Source: Actinacidiphila oryziradicis (GTDB lineage Bacteria; Actinomycetota; Actinomycetes; Streptomycetales; Streptomycetaceae). From it: 64,000 nucleotides of DNA. Below, piece by piece: positions 55,628 through 63,305 of the stretch. The notes beneath the pieces were generated by a model. It worked only from the letters and a program-made list of their open reading frames with translations. It did no database searches and was not told the DNA's origin. Each line of letters starts with the position of its first letter. Within the stretch, counting starts at the first letter, position 1. Made by a program: the position numbers and the translations under genes. Location of the stretch: the NCBI RefSeq assembly GCF_005047355.1, contig NZ_SUMC01000004.1:124001-188000 (forward strand), read 5' to 3'.

Positions 55628-56802
55628 CGGGGTAGATCCTTCCAGGCGACGTCCTTGTCGGTGCGGGGTTCGGAGGGCAGACCGAGGACCCGCTCGGCGA
55701 CGATATTGCGCAGGATTTCCGAGGTGCCGCCCTCGATGGAGTTGCCCTTGGCGCGCAGATAGCGGTAGCCGGCGTCACGGCCGTAGAAGTCGACGATCTG
55801 GGGCCGGGTCATGGCCCAGCCGCTGTAGCGGAGCCCGTCCTCCCCGAGAAGTTCGACTTCGAGGCCGCTGATCTGCTGGTTCAGCCGGGCGAACGCCAGC
55901 TTCATCCCGGATCCCTCCGGCCCCGGGGCGCCGACCGCCAGCTGCTGCCGCAACCGTTCGCCGGTGAGCCGGGTGACCTCCGCCTCGACCCAGAGCCGCA
56001 GCAGCCGGTCATGCAGGTCGGGGGTGCGCAGCTCGGGACGTTCCCGCCAGGTCTCGGCCACGGTGCCGATCATGCCGCCCTCGCGGGGCACCGAAGCGCC
56101 GCCGATCGCTACCCGCTCGTTCATGAGCGTGGTCTGGGCGACCCGCCAGCCGTCCCCCTCCGTGCCAAGCCGCTGGGCATCGGAGATGCGCACCTCGGTC
56201 AGGAAAACCTCGTTGAACTCCGCCTCACCGGTGATCTGCCGCAGCGGGCGCACTTCCACGCCCGGATCCGTCATGTCACACACGAAGTAGGAAATGCCCT
56301 GGTGCTTCGGCACATCCGGATCCGTACGTGCGATAAGGATGCCCCAGCGGGCGTTATGGGCACTCGACGTCCAGACCTTCTGGCCGGTCACCACCCAGTC
56401 GTCGCCCTCCCGCACCGCGCGGGTACGCAGCCCCGCCAGGTCCGAGCCCGCTCCCGGCTCGCTGAAGAGCTGGCACCACACCTCCTCGCCCGTCCACAAC
56501 GGCCGCAGCAGGCGCGCCTTCTGCGCGTCTGTGCCGAAGCGCAGGATGGTCGGCGCCGCCATCCCCAGGCCGATCCCGATCCTCTCCGGCTCATTGCCGG
56601 GAGCCCCCGCTGCTGCCAGCTCGGCATCGACCACGTCTTGGAAGGCGCGGGGGGCTCCCAGTCCGCCGAGCCCCTCCGGGTAGTGGACCCAGGCCAGCCC
56701 GGCGTCGAACCGGGCGCGCAGAAACTCCAGCCGATCGCCGGGATCGTGTGCGGCCAGCAGCGCACCTACCCGCTCGCGCAGGTCCTCAGCGGTAATGCTC
56801 AT
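55624..56802 (-). CDS. Acyl-CoA dehydrogenase, subunit A
   Basis: 392-aa acyl-CoA dehydrogenase. FAD and substrate motifs are visible: WCQLFSEPGAGSDLAGLRTR, WVVTGQKVWTSSAHNARWGI, GSGMKLAFARLNQQISGLEV, and YRYLRAKGNSIEGGTSEILR followed by NIVAERVLGLP. ATG 56802 is preceded by AGAAGGGA. Transcribed with the smaller dehydrogenase gene. The palindrome at 56834-56847 just upstream resembles the operator of KstR2, which controls late cholesterol-ring degradation genes; a role in sterol or other branched acyl-CoA breakdown is therefore suggested. Confidence 0.9.
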   Translation of the reverse strand: MSITAEDLRERVGALLAAHDPGDRLEFLRARFDAGLAWVHYPEGLGGLGAPRAFQDVVDAELAAAGAPGNEPERIGIGLGMAAPTILRFGTDAQKARLLRPLWTGEEVWCQLFSEPGAGSDLAGLRTRAVREGDDWVVTGQKVWTSSAHNARWGILIARTDPDVPKHQGISYFVCDMTDPGVEVRPLRQITGEAEFNEVFLTEVRISDAQRLGTEGDGWRVAQTTLMNERVAIGGASVPREGGMIGTVAETWRERPELRTPDLHDRLLRLWVEAEVTRLTGERLRQQLAVGAPGPEGSGMKLAFARLNQQISGLEVELLGEDGLRYSGWAMTRPQIVDFYGRDAGYRYLRAKGNSIEGGTSEILRNIVAERVLGLPSEPRTDKDVAWKDLPR

Positions 56803-56833
56803 GCGACATGTCCCTTCTGCCCGCAGCGCACTA

Positions 56834-56847
56834 AGCAAGCGCTTGGA
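56834..56847 (-). promoter_or_regulatory. KstR2-like operator upstream of the acyl-CoA dehydrogenases
   Basis: AGCAAGCGCTTGGA contains the perfect palindrome CAAGCGCTTG and fits 13 of 14 positions of the KstR2 consensus AnCAAGnnCTTGnT as I know it. It lies 32 bp from the start codon. The rest of 56803-57112 is GC-rich with no gene; it also holds repeat copy C. Confidence 0.55.
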
Positions 56848-57052
56848 AACGTACCCCCCCATCCACCCTCCCCGCCAGCCCCCCAGCAACCGCCGTAAGA
56901 CAGACGCCCCGCTCGCCGGGGTGACCGAGGGACACCACGCACCGCAAGGCGCCGTGCCGGGCCGGAGGGGGCGGTGCAGGGGTGTCCCCGCAGACTGTGT
57001 GCCGTATGCCGGTGGCGATGGCGCATAGCACTCTGGGTACTGGCACACAGTC

Positions 57053-57086
57053 GTGGGGGCACCTCCCAGCGGTAGCTGGGGGAGGA
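57053..57086 (-). repeat. Dispersed intergenic repeat, partial copy C (inverted)
   Basis: The complement contains CCTCCCCCAGC followed by GGGAGGTGCCCCCA, the core of copies A and B. CCTCCCAGC and GCTGGGGGAGG can fold around GGTA into a hairpin. It lies 27 bases beyond the stop of the kinase gene and could end its transcript. Confidence 0.55.
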
Positions 57087-57112
57087 ACCGGTAACCCTGT
57101 TGAGGGTTGCCG

Positions 57113-58309
57113 CTAAGTACCTGGAAGCGGAAATTGCGCCGAGCCGGCCGCAGGCCGTCCCGTGAAGCCAAGCCCCCGCGCAGGCCCCTGGCAGCCCTGG
57201 GCGGCCGCGATACCCAAGGCGACGAGCAGGGTCACCGTCACGAAGACGATGAGGCGCTGTCGCAGCAGTCTCCGGTCGGGCCCCGGGGGGCGCCGGCCGG
57301 CGGGAGTCCGCACGGGGGTGCGGGGAAGGGGAACGGGAGGCCGGGGGGTGCGGGTGGTGCCGGGGGAGGGGCGGCGCTCCGTGTGCTGCTCGGCGTACTC
57401 CTCGGCGCGCCGTCCCGTGGGCCGCTCGGGCCGGGGCCCGGCGGCCTTGGGGACCCCGTCGCGACGCGGGGCACCGTGGCCGCGCGCTTCGCGGGTGGCG
57501 ATCTCCGAGAGCCGTTCGGAGAGTTGTACGGTGCTGGGCCGGTCCTCGGGGTCCTTCGCGAGGCAGGCCTGGACAAGCGGAGCGAGGGCGTCCGGTACGC
57601 CGGCCAGATCCGGCTCCTCGTGCACGACGCGGTACAGCATGACCTCGGAAGTGCCCTGCCCGAAGGGCGAATCGGCGGTGGCCGCGTACGCCAGCGTCGC
57701 TCCGAAGGCGAACACGTCCGTCGCCGGGGTCACCGCGGCCCCGCGCACCTGCTCGGGCGCGAGGAAGCCGGGCGAGCCGACAGCGGTGCCGACATGCGTC
57801 AGAGTGCTCGCACCGGTCGACCAGGCGATCCCGAAGTCGATGATGCGCGGGCCCTTGGGCGACAGCAGGATGTTCGAGGGCTTCAGATCCCGGTGCACCA
57901 CACCGGCTTCGTGCACCGCCACCAGGCCGTCCGCGAGCGCGGCGCCGATCGATGCGACCTCCGCCGCGGACAGGATGCCCTCTTCGGCGACCTTGTCGTG
58001 CAGGGAGGGGCCAGGAACATACTGGGTCGCGAACCAGGGGCGGTCCGCCTCCAGATCGGCGGCAACCAGCCGCGCCGTACAGCCGGCGCGGATCCGCCGG
58101 GCCGCCGACACCTCACGGGCGAACCGCGAGCGGAACTCCTGGTCCTCGGCCAGTTCCGGCCGGATCACCTTCAGCGCCACCCGCTGGCCGCGCTTGTCCG
58201 CGCCGAGGTACACCACACCCATGCCACCGGCGCCCAGCCGCCTGTGCAGCCGGAACGAGCCGACGACACGCGGGTCCTCGCGCCGGAGCCGCATCATCGC
58301 CATGTCCAT
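57113..58309 (-). CDS. Membrane Ser/Thr protein kinase
   Basis: 398-aa Hanks-type kinase. The kinase domain covers about residues 15-270: glycine loop LGAGGMGVVYLG, lysine in VALKVI, catalytic loop VVHRDLKPSNILLS, DFGIAWS (DFG), activation end GSPGFLAPEQ and the D in ATDVFAFG. A Pro/Arg-rich linker (about 280-350) leads to one transmembrane helix (LIVFVTVTLLVALGIAAA) and a 25-residue outer tail without PASTA repeats. ATG 58309 follows AGCAGGG. The kinase is intact by motif. Substrate unknown. Confidence 0.9.
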   Translation of the reverse strand: MDMAMMRLRREDPRVVGSFRLHRRLGAGGMGVVYLGADKRGQRVALKVIRPELAEDQEFRSRFAREVSAARRIRAGCTARLVAADLEADRPWFATQYVPGPSLHDKVAEEGILSAAEVASIGAALADGLVAVHEAGVVHRDLKPSNILLSPKGPRIIDFGIAWSTGASTLTHVGTAVGSPGFLAPEQVRGAAVTPATDVFAFGATLAYAATADSPFGQGTSEVMLYRVVHEEPDLAGVPDALAPLVQACLAKDPEDRPSTVQLSERLSEIATREARGHGAPRRDGVPKAAGPRPERPTGRRAEEYAEQHTERRPSPGTTRTPRPPVPLPRTPVRTPAGRRPPGPDRRLLRQRLIVFVTVTLLVALGIAAAQGCQGPARGLGFTGRPAAGSAQFPLPGT

Positions 58310-58508
58310 CCCTGCTGCCTGCCTGGCCAGTCTGACGCCCACAGCTTACGGACTGACTGCCCGGTGTGCTGATAGGCCGCGCATGCGCCGGACGGGGGAT
58401 TGTCAGTGCCGGGTGAGATCCTTGAAAAGTGGGCGACGGTCCGTCAAGCGGAGTCCCGGTACCGCCGCCATGTCATCAACGGTCCGTCGTGCAAGGGGGA
58501 TTGACGCC

Positions 58509-58751
58509 GTGAAAGGTGATCGCGTGGAGATAGTTGTGGACGCCGGGGACACCACCCGCACGTATGAGGTGGTGGCCACCCGGGCCGGTCGCAGGGTGGA
58601 GACGGCAGTACGGCGCGGGGTGGTCGAAGTGAGCGAGGTCACCCGCAACGGCTCGGTCGTGCGCACCGCCCGGTTCATGGCCAACCGCGTGCTCGCGCTG
58701 GTCGAGCAGCCCATACCGAGGGACGACAAGGAAGCGGAGAGCGGCACCTGA
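58509..58751 (+). CDS. Small beta-rich hypothetical protein
   Basis: 80 aa from GTG 58509 behind AAGGGGG. Sequence is beta-strand-rich with alternating Val/Thr/Arg (KGDRVEIVVDAGDTTRTYEV, VATRAGRRVETAVRRGVVEV, SEVTRNGSVVRTARFMANRV) and no membrane segment or known motif. Looks complete and typical in composition for a real Streptomyces gene. Divergent from the kinase gene, with 199 bases between the two starts, so a shared regulatory region is possible. Confidence 0.7.
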   Translation: MKGDRVEIVVDAGDTTRTYEVVATRAGRRVETAVRRGVVEVSEVTRNGSVVRTARFMANRVLALVEQPIPRDDKEAESGT

Positions 58752-58789
58752 CCCGGATCGCTCCCGGGACCCTGGGGGACCCCCGGGAA

Positions 58790-58803
58790 ATCCCCTCGGG
58801 GAT
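58790..58803 (+). terminator. Hairpin after the small hypothetical gene
   Basis: ATCCCC/GGGGAT around TC lies within a longer G/C-rich stretch of overlapping inverted repeats (58763-58822), 38 bases after the stop. Likely transcript end; no T-run. Confidence 0.35.
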
Positions 58804-59008
58804 CGCCCGGGGAGATCCGATGCCGCCTCCACCCAGGGGAGTATTCGCCCGGTCCGGACTCATCCTCCGGTAGGCCCGCCAAGGGGTACGAAGGCATGAC
58901 GACCAATCCGTGCCGCCCGCCTAGTCTTGAGGTCAAGCGGCGGGCGAAGCACTCGTCCCCCGAGGTCAAACGCCCGCCGCCCACCACACGAGACCCCCGG
59001 AGAGGGCT

Positions 59009-59176
59009 ATGGCGAACACGGTGAGCCGTCAGGCGCGGCAGAGGCGGGACACCCGCCATCCGCTGGTGGCGGCGGCGATGGCGGCACCGCTCGCGGTGCT
59101 GCTCGCCGTGGTCTTCGGAGGGTGGCAGGCGGTGGTCACACAGGCGTCGTCCGTAGCCGGCCTCATGGGACGGTAA
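59009..59176 (+). CDS. Small single-pass membrane protein (55 aa)
   Basis: ATG 59009 behind CGGAGAGGG; 55 codons to TAA 59174-59176. A basic N-terminus (NTVSRQARQRRDTRHPLVAA) is followed by one hydrophobic helix (AAAMAAPLAVLLAVVFGGW) and a short outer tail. Strongly GC third positions and a good ribosome-binding site support it as a gene. Function unknown. Confidence 0.6.
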   Translation: MANTVSRQARQRRDTRHPLVAAAMAAPLAVLLAVVFGGWQAVVTQASSVAGLMGR

Positions 59177-59267
59177 CAGCGAGTCCCAGGTCCGGAAGAG
59201 CGGTCCGGACCGGGGGAGGCCGGCGAAGAAACCCCGTGGGGACGGGGGTGCGGCGGACGGCAATAAT

Positions 59268-59295
59268 GCCCGGGTACCCGTAGCGGTACCCGGGC
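59268..59295 (+). terminator. Hairpin before the phosphotransferase gene
   Basis: 11-bp perfect stem, GCCCGGGTACC (59268-59278) with its complement (59285-59295), loop of six. It separates the small membrane protein from the next gene. Confidence 0.6.
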
Positions 59296-59352
59296 GTTGC
59301 ACTTCTCGGAACCGCTCGTTTTCAGGACCGCTCGACCGAAGCGGAGGCGGCA

Positions 59353-60264
59353 ATGGGGGAGGAGCTCTCAGCGGGGCTCGCCGTGCTCGCGCACCGGGCC
59401 TCCGGGGTGCGCGACACTTCCGTACTCGCGCATCGCTCGGACGGGACGGTGGTGCGCAGCGGTGACCTTGTCGTGAAAGCCCATGCGGGCGACACCGACC
59501 CGGCAGCGCTCGCCGCCCGGCTGGCCGTCGCCGCGCACCCGCTGCTCTCCGGCATCCTCCTCGCTCCGGTGCCGCCGTTGGCGGAGGAGTGCTCGCTCAC
59601 CGCAGCGCTGCACGGCCGACCGGTGAGTGCCTGGCCGCTGGGGCGGCCGGTGGACCGCGAACGGCCCGACGACGCCCCCTGGGAGGCGGCAGCCGTCCTG
59701 CTGGCCCGGCTGCACTCCCTGCCGCCGGACGATCTGCCACACCCCGTGCCCGCCATGCGCGGACCGGCGAAAGCGGCCCGCGCCATCGCGCGGATGCGGG
59801 CCGTGGTCCCCGAGCCCGCGGTGCTGCGGACCTGGGCGCGGCTGCCCGCCTGGGCCCGCGACGAGGCCCCGCAGCCGCACGCCCGCCACCTCTGCCACGG
59901 CGATCTGCACCTCGGGCAGCTCGTCAGGCACCCGGTTCCGGACGGGCCGTGGCGGCTGATCGACGTGGACGACCTCGGACTCGGCGTACCGGCCTGGGAT
60001 CTCGCCCGGCCCGCCATGTGGTTCGCCACCGGGCTGCTCGCCCCGGACACCTGGGCCCGGTTCCTCGCCGCCTACCGCGCGGCAGGCGGCGCTGCCGTAC
60101 CGGCGGAGGGCGACCCGTGGCCGTATCTCGATGTCCCGGCCCGGGCGTTGGCCGCGCAGTCCGCGGCTCTGGCGGTCGTCAGAGCCGCCGAGGAGGGCCG
60201 CCCACCGGATGAGGTGGAGCAGGACCTGGTCGATGCCTGCCGCCGGATAGCCGAAGTATCGTGA
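59353..60264 (+). CDS. Aminoglycoside-phosphotransferase-family kinase
   Basis: 303-aa small-molecule kinase of the APH/choline kinase fold. The catalytic loop is CHGDLHLGQL (His-Gly-Asp-x-x-x-x-Gln; the usual Asn is replaced by Gln) and the metal motif is LIDVDDLGLGVPAWDLARPA, with the D of the DFG-like position. A nucleotide-binding Lys is in GDLVVKAH. Substrate not predictable; it need not be an antibiotic-resistance enzyme. Third gene in a run of plus-strand genes, followed after 67 bases by a zinc-ribbon protein. Confidence 0.85.
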   Translation: MGEELSAGLAVLAHRASGVRDTSVLAHRSDGTVVRSGDLVVKAHAGDTDPAALAARLAVAAHPLLSGILLAPVPPLAEECSLTAALHGRPVSAWPLGRPVDRERPDDAPWEAAAVLLARLHSLPPDDLPHPVPAMRGPAKAARAIARMRAVVPEPAVLRTWARLPAWARDEAPQPHARHLCHGDLHLGQLVRHPVPDGPWRLIDVDDLGLGVPAWDLARPAMWFATGLLAPDTWARFLAAYRAAGGAAVPAEGDPWPYLDVPARALAAQSAALAVVRAAEEGRPPDEVEQDLVDACRRIAEVS

Positions 60265-60331
60265 GCACGCTGAGAAGTACACGACGTACCCCGATCAGCG
60301 GGAACAGCGGAAACGAGGAGTTGAGCCGACG

Positions 60332-60619
60332 ATGCTCTGTCCCAAGTGCCATGGCCCGATGCAGACTTACAACCGCAACGGGATCCAGATCGAGCAGTGC
60401 GGAAGTTGCCGTGGGATCTTCCTGGACTATGGGGAGCTCGAGGCGCTGACCCGGCTCGAGGGCCAGTGGAGCCAGCCGGCCCCGCCACCGCAGGCCTATC
60501 CGGCCCCGCAGGCCTACCCCCAGCAGCCGCACGCTCCGGCCTGGGGCGCCCCGCACCACGGCGACCACCACGGTCACAGCAAGCACCGCGGCTTCGGGCA
60601 CATGCTCTTCTCGTCCTGA
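60332..60619 (+). CDS. TFIIB-type zinc-ribbon protein
   Basis: 95 aa. The zf-TFIIB domain is MLCPKCHGPMQTYNRNGIQI followed by EQCGSCRGIFLDYGELE: two CxxC pairs bind one zinc. A Pro/Gln/Tyr linker (QAYPAPQAYPQQP) and a His-rich tail (HHGDHHGHSKHRGFGH) follow, which could also bind metal. Family role in bacteria is unknown. ATG 60332. Confidence 0.88.
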   Translation: MLCPKCHGPMQTYNRNGIQIEQCGSCRGIFLDYGELEALTRLEGQWSQPAPPPQAYPAPQAYPQQPHAPAWGAPHHGDHHGHSKHRGFGHMLFSS

Positions 60620-60623
60620 GACA

Positions 60624-60661
60624 CGGCGAAGGGCCGAAGCGGAAGCTCCGGCCCTTCGCCG
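60624..60661. terminator. Bidirectional hairpin between the zinc-ribbon gene and the tRNA cluster
   Basis: 13-bp perfect stem (60624-60636 with 60649-60661) with a 12-base loop. It lies between two converging transcripts and can end both. Confidence 0.75.
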
Positions 60662-60670
60662 GTCAGATGT

Positions 60671-60741
60671 GGACGATACTGGGATTGAACCAGTGACCTC
60701 TTCCGTGTCAGGGAAGCGCTCTCCCGCTGAGCTAATCGTCC
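60671..60741 (-). tRNA. tRNA-Val(GAC), copy 1
   Basis: 71 nt folding into a normal cloverleaf: acceptor GGACGAT, anticodon loop CTGACAC giving anticodon GAC (Val), T-loop TTCAATC. No CCA is encoded. Body identical to copy 3. Confidence 0.96.
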
Positions 60742-60771
60742 TCGGTACCGCAGGGGCACCGCGGGTCGCGT

Positions 60772-60842
60772 GCGCGATACTGGGATTGAACCAGTGACCT
60801 CTTCCGTGTCAGGGAAGCGCTCTCCCGCTGAGCTAATCGCGC
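60772..60842 (-). tRNA. tRNA-Val(GAC), copy 2, with altered acceptor stem
   Basis: 71 nt, same body and anticodon GAC as the neighbours, but the acceptor is GCGCGAT paired with ATCGCGC: the second and third pairs differ, with both strands changed. Confidence 0.95.
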
Positions 60843-60867
60843 GGAGGGGCCCACGAAGGGCCCCAGT

Positions 60868-60938
60868 GGACGATACTGGGATTGAACCAGTGACCTCTTC
60901 CGTGTCAGGGAAGCGCTCTCCCGCTGAGCTAATCGTCC
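60868..60938 (-). tRNA. tRNA-Val(GAC), copy 3
   Basis: 71 nt, acceptor GGACGAT/ATCGTCC, anticodon GAC. Identical to copy 1; the spacers differ. Confidence 0.96.
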
Positions 60939-60940
60939 GA

Positions 60941-61010
60941 GGTGGAGACGGGATTTGAACCCGTGTAGACGGCTTTGCAGGCCGTTGCCTCGCCTCTCGG
61001 CCACTCCACC
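60941..61010 (-). tRNA. tRNA-Cys(GCA)
   Basis: 70 nt, acceptor GGTGGAG/CTCCACC, anticodon loop CTGCAAA giving GCA (Cys), T-loop TTCAAAT. No CCA. Two bases separate it from tRNA-Val copy 3, so both are in one transcript. Confidence 0.95.
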
Positions 61011-61039
61011 AACGCAGGGGACGGGATCCCCCACTCCGA

Positions 61040-61111
61040 GCGGACGACGAGATTCGAACTCGCGACCCTCACCTTGGCAAGGTGATGCTCTACCAACTGA
61101 GCCACGTCCGC
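61040..61111 (-). tRNA. tRNA-Gly(GCC)
   Basis: 72 nt, acceptor GCGGACG, anticodon loop TTGCCAA giving GCC (Gly), T-loop TTCGAAT. First gene of a Gly-Cys-Val-Val-Val cluster transcribed leftwards. Confidence 0.95.
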
Positions 61112-61286
61112 AGGTGCCGTTTGTCCGGGGCACTTCCACGTCCCGGCGACGTGTTGAACTCTAGCGGATTCCCGAGCCAGCTCAAAAACTGGTTTCCGCA
61201 GCGTGCCGGGCCGCTGACCAGCGGCACACCACCACGCGCTCCGGCCTACACTCGCAAGCATCCTCCGTACCGACCAGGGAAGCCCC

Positions 61287-62351
61287 GTGTCCGACCTCGC
61301 CCCGATAGCCAGATTCGGCGGTCTTGTCGCCTCCGACCTGCGTGATGTCACCAGTGATCCCGCGGCCCTGGACTCCGCCGGCTTCTGGGCCGTGGTCGCC
61401 GGTTTCGAGGGCGGCACGCTCTGCGCGCGCTTCAGGGACGTACGACCGGACCCCGTGCCCGCCGCGGGGCAGTGGCGGGGACCGGACCGGGGGCAGTGGG
61501 TCTCCTCACTCGACCGGGACGCCTACATCACGGCCGTACAGCGCATCCGCGAGTACATAGCGGCCGGTGAGGTGTACCAGGCCAACCTCTGCCGGGTGCT
61601 CTCAGCTCCCCTGCCCGACCAGGGAGGGTCCGCGGCGGAGGCGGACGTCGACGCCCTGACCGCTGTCCTCGCACGCGGCAACCCGGCCCCGTACGCCGGG
61701 ACCGTCCGGCTGCCCGCACAGGGTGTCGAGATCGCGACCGCCTCCCCGGAGCTCTATCTGCGCCGGGACGGCGCGGCGGTCGAGTCCGGGCCGATCAAGG
61801 GCACCGGCAGGACCGAGGCGGATCTGCTCCCCAAGGACTACGCCGAGAATGTGATGATCGTCGACTTGGTCCGCAACGACCTGGGCCGTGTCTGCGCCAC
61901 CGGATCGGTTACCGTGCCGGAGCTGTGCGTGACCGAGAAACACCCGGGGCTGGTGCATCTGGTCTCCACCGTACGAGGCGAGCTGCGCGCGGACGCGGGC
62001 TGGCCGGAACTGCTGGCCGCGGCCTTCCCACCCGGTTCCGTCACAGGAGCCCCGAAATCCAGCGCCCTCCGCATCATCGAGGAACTCGAAACAGTGCCCC
62101 GCGGCCCCTACTGCGGCGGTATCGGCTGGGTCGACGCGGACCGCCGTACCGGCGAACTCGCCGTCGGCATCCGTACTTTCTGGATCGACCGCACCGCTCC
62201 GGGCGGCCCGCTGCTCCGGTTCGGCACCGGTGCCGGGATCACCTGGGGCTCCGACCCGGCCGGTGAGTGGGACGAGACCGAACTGAAGGCCGCCCGGCTG
62301 CTGGCGGTAGCGTCGGGAACACATGTGACGAACGAAGGGACCAACCCATGA
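61287..62351 (+). CDS. pabB: Aminodeoxychorismate synthase component I-like chorismate-binding enzyme
   Basis: 354-aa chorismate-utilising enzyme; with a glutaminase it makes 4-amino-4-deoxychorismate for folate. Signatures: YITAVQRIREYIAAGEVYQA, the SPELYLRRDGAAVESGPIKG segment, IMIVDLVRNDLGRVC-type motif (VDLVRNDLGRVCATGSVTVP), PPGSVTGAPKSSALRIIEEL and GAGITWGSDP at the end. It lacks the first 100 residues of long PabB forms. The pabA-type glutaminase is not nearby. Start GTG 61287. It overlaps pabC by four bases (ATGA), which supports the folate assignment over isochorismate or anthranilate synthase. Confidence 0.87.
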   Translation: MSDLAPIARFGGLVASDLRDVTSDPAALDSAGFWAVVAGFEGGTLCARFRDVRPDPVPAAGQWRGPDRGQWVSSLDRDAYITAVQRIREYIAAGEVYQANLCRVLSAPLPDQGGSAAEADVDALTAVLARGNPAPYAGTVRLPAQGVEIATASPELYLRRDGAAVESGPIKGTGRTEADLLPKDYAENVMIVDLVRNDLGRVCATGSVTVPELCVTEKHPGLVHLVSTVRGELRADAGWPELLAAAFPPGSVTGAPKSSALRIIEELETVPRGPYCGGIGWVDADRRTGELAVGIRTFWIDRTAPGGPLLRFGTGAGITWGSDPAGEWDETELKAARLLAVASGTHVTNEGTNP

Positions 62352-63169
62352 AGGTATGGGTCGACGGCACACTCCAGGACGTGGACAACGCGACGGTGTC
62401 CGTACTGGACCACGGCCTGACCGTGGGCGACGGCGTCTTCGAGACGCTCAAGGCCGTCGACGGCCGGGCGTTCGCCACCACCCGGCACCTCGCCAGGCTC
62501 GCCCGCTCCGCGCACGGCCTCGGACTCCCCGAGCCCGATCTGGACGCGATCACGTACGCCTGCGACGCCGTCCTGGCAGCAAACCCCATGCCGCTGGGCC
62601 GGCTCCGCATCACCTACACCGGTGGTCTGTCCCCTCTCGGCTCCGACCGCGGCGACGCGGGCGCCACCCTTGTCGTGGCCCTCGGCGAGGCCTCCGTACG
62701 CCCCGACACCACCGCGGTCATCACCGTCCCCTGGACGCGCAACGAGAAGGGGGCGCTGGCGGGGCTCAAGACCACCTCCTACGGCGAGAATGTCGTCGCC
62801 CTGGCCCGGTCCCACCAACACGGCGCCTCCGAGGCCCTGTTCGGCAACACCCGGGGCCGTCTGTGCGAGGGCACCGGCTCCAACGTCTTTGTCGTACTGG
62901 ACGGCCGGCTGTTCACCCCGCCGCTCGCCTCCGGCTGCCTCGCCGGGATCACCCGCGAACTCGTCGTCGAATGGAGCGGCGCCCAGGAGGCCGACCTGCC
63001 GCTGGAAGTCCTCACCGAGGCCGACGAGATCTTCCTGACCTCCAGCCTGCGCGACGTACAGGCCGTGCACCGCGTCGATGACCGTCTCCTGCCGGGCGCG
63101 CCCGGGCCGGTCACCGCCAAGGCGATGCGGGTCTTCGCCGAGCGGGCCGCCGCCCACCCGAACCCGTGA
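62348..63169 (+). CDS. pabC: Aminodeoxychorismate lyase (class IV aminotransferase fold)
   Basis: 273-aa PLP enzyme that releases pyruvate from aminodeoxychorismate to give p-aminobenzoate. The fold-type IV motifs are VSVLDHGLTVGDGVFETLKA, RLRITYTGGLSPLG, the PLP lysine in GLKTTSYGENVVALARS, EALFGNTRGRLCEGTGSNVF and LTEADEIFLTSSLRDVQAV. Branched-chain or D-amino-acid aminotransferases share this fold; the coupling to pabB (ATGA overlap) favours PabC. Confidence 0.9.
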   Translation: MKVWVDGTLQDVDNATVSVLDHGLTVGDGVFETLKAVDGRAFATTRHLARLARSAHGLGLPEPDLDAITYACDAVLAANPMPLGRLRITYTGGLSPLGSDRGDAGATLVVALGEASVRPDTTAVITVPWTRNEKGALAGLKTTSYGENVVALARSHQHGASEALFGNTRGRLCEGTGSNVFVVLDGRLFTPPLASGCLAGITRELVVEWSGAQEADLPLEVLTEADEIFLTSSLRDVQAVHRVDDRLLPGAPGPVTAKAMRVFAERAAAHPNP

Positions 63170-63197
63170 CGAAAGTCCTCCTCCACGGTACTGTGCC

Positions 63198-63221
63198 GGA
63201 TCGGAGGGCGGCTTCCGATCC
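63198..63221 (+). terminator. Hairpin after pabC
   Basis: GGATCGGA (63198-63205) pairs with TCCGATCC (63214-63221), loop of eight, 28 bases after the stop. No T-run. Confidence 0.5.
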
Positions 63222-63305
63222 CCAGGCCGACGGGGCGGCCCTGCGGGGCACAGCGAGGGAATCCTCGACGGGACGTCCTCGAACACCGCGCGGGGGAGCG
63301 AACGG

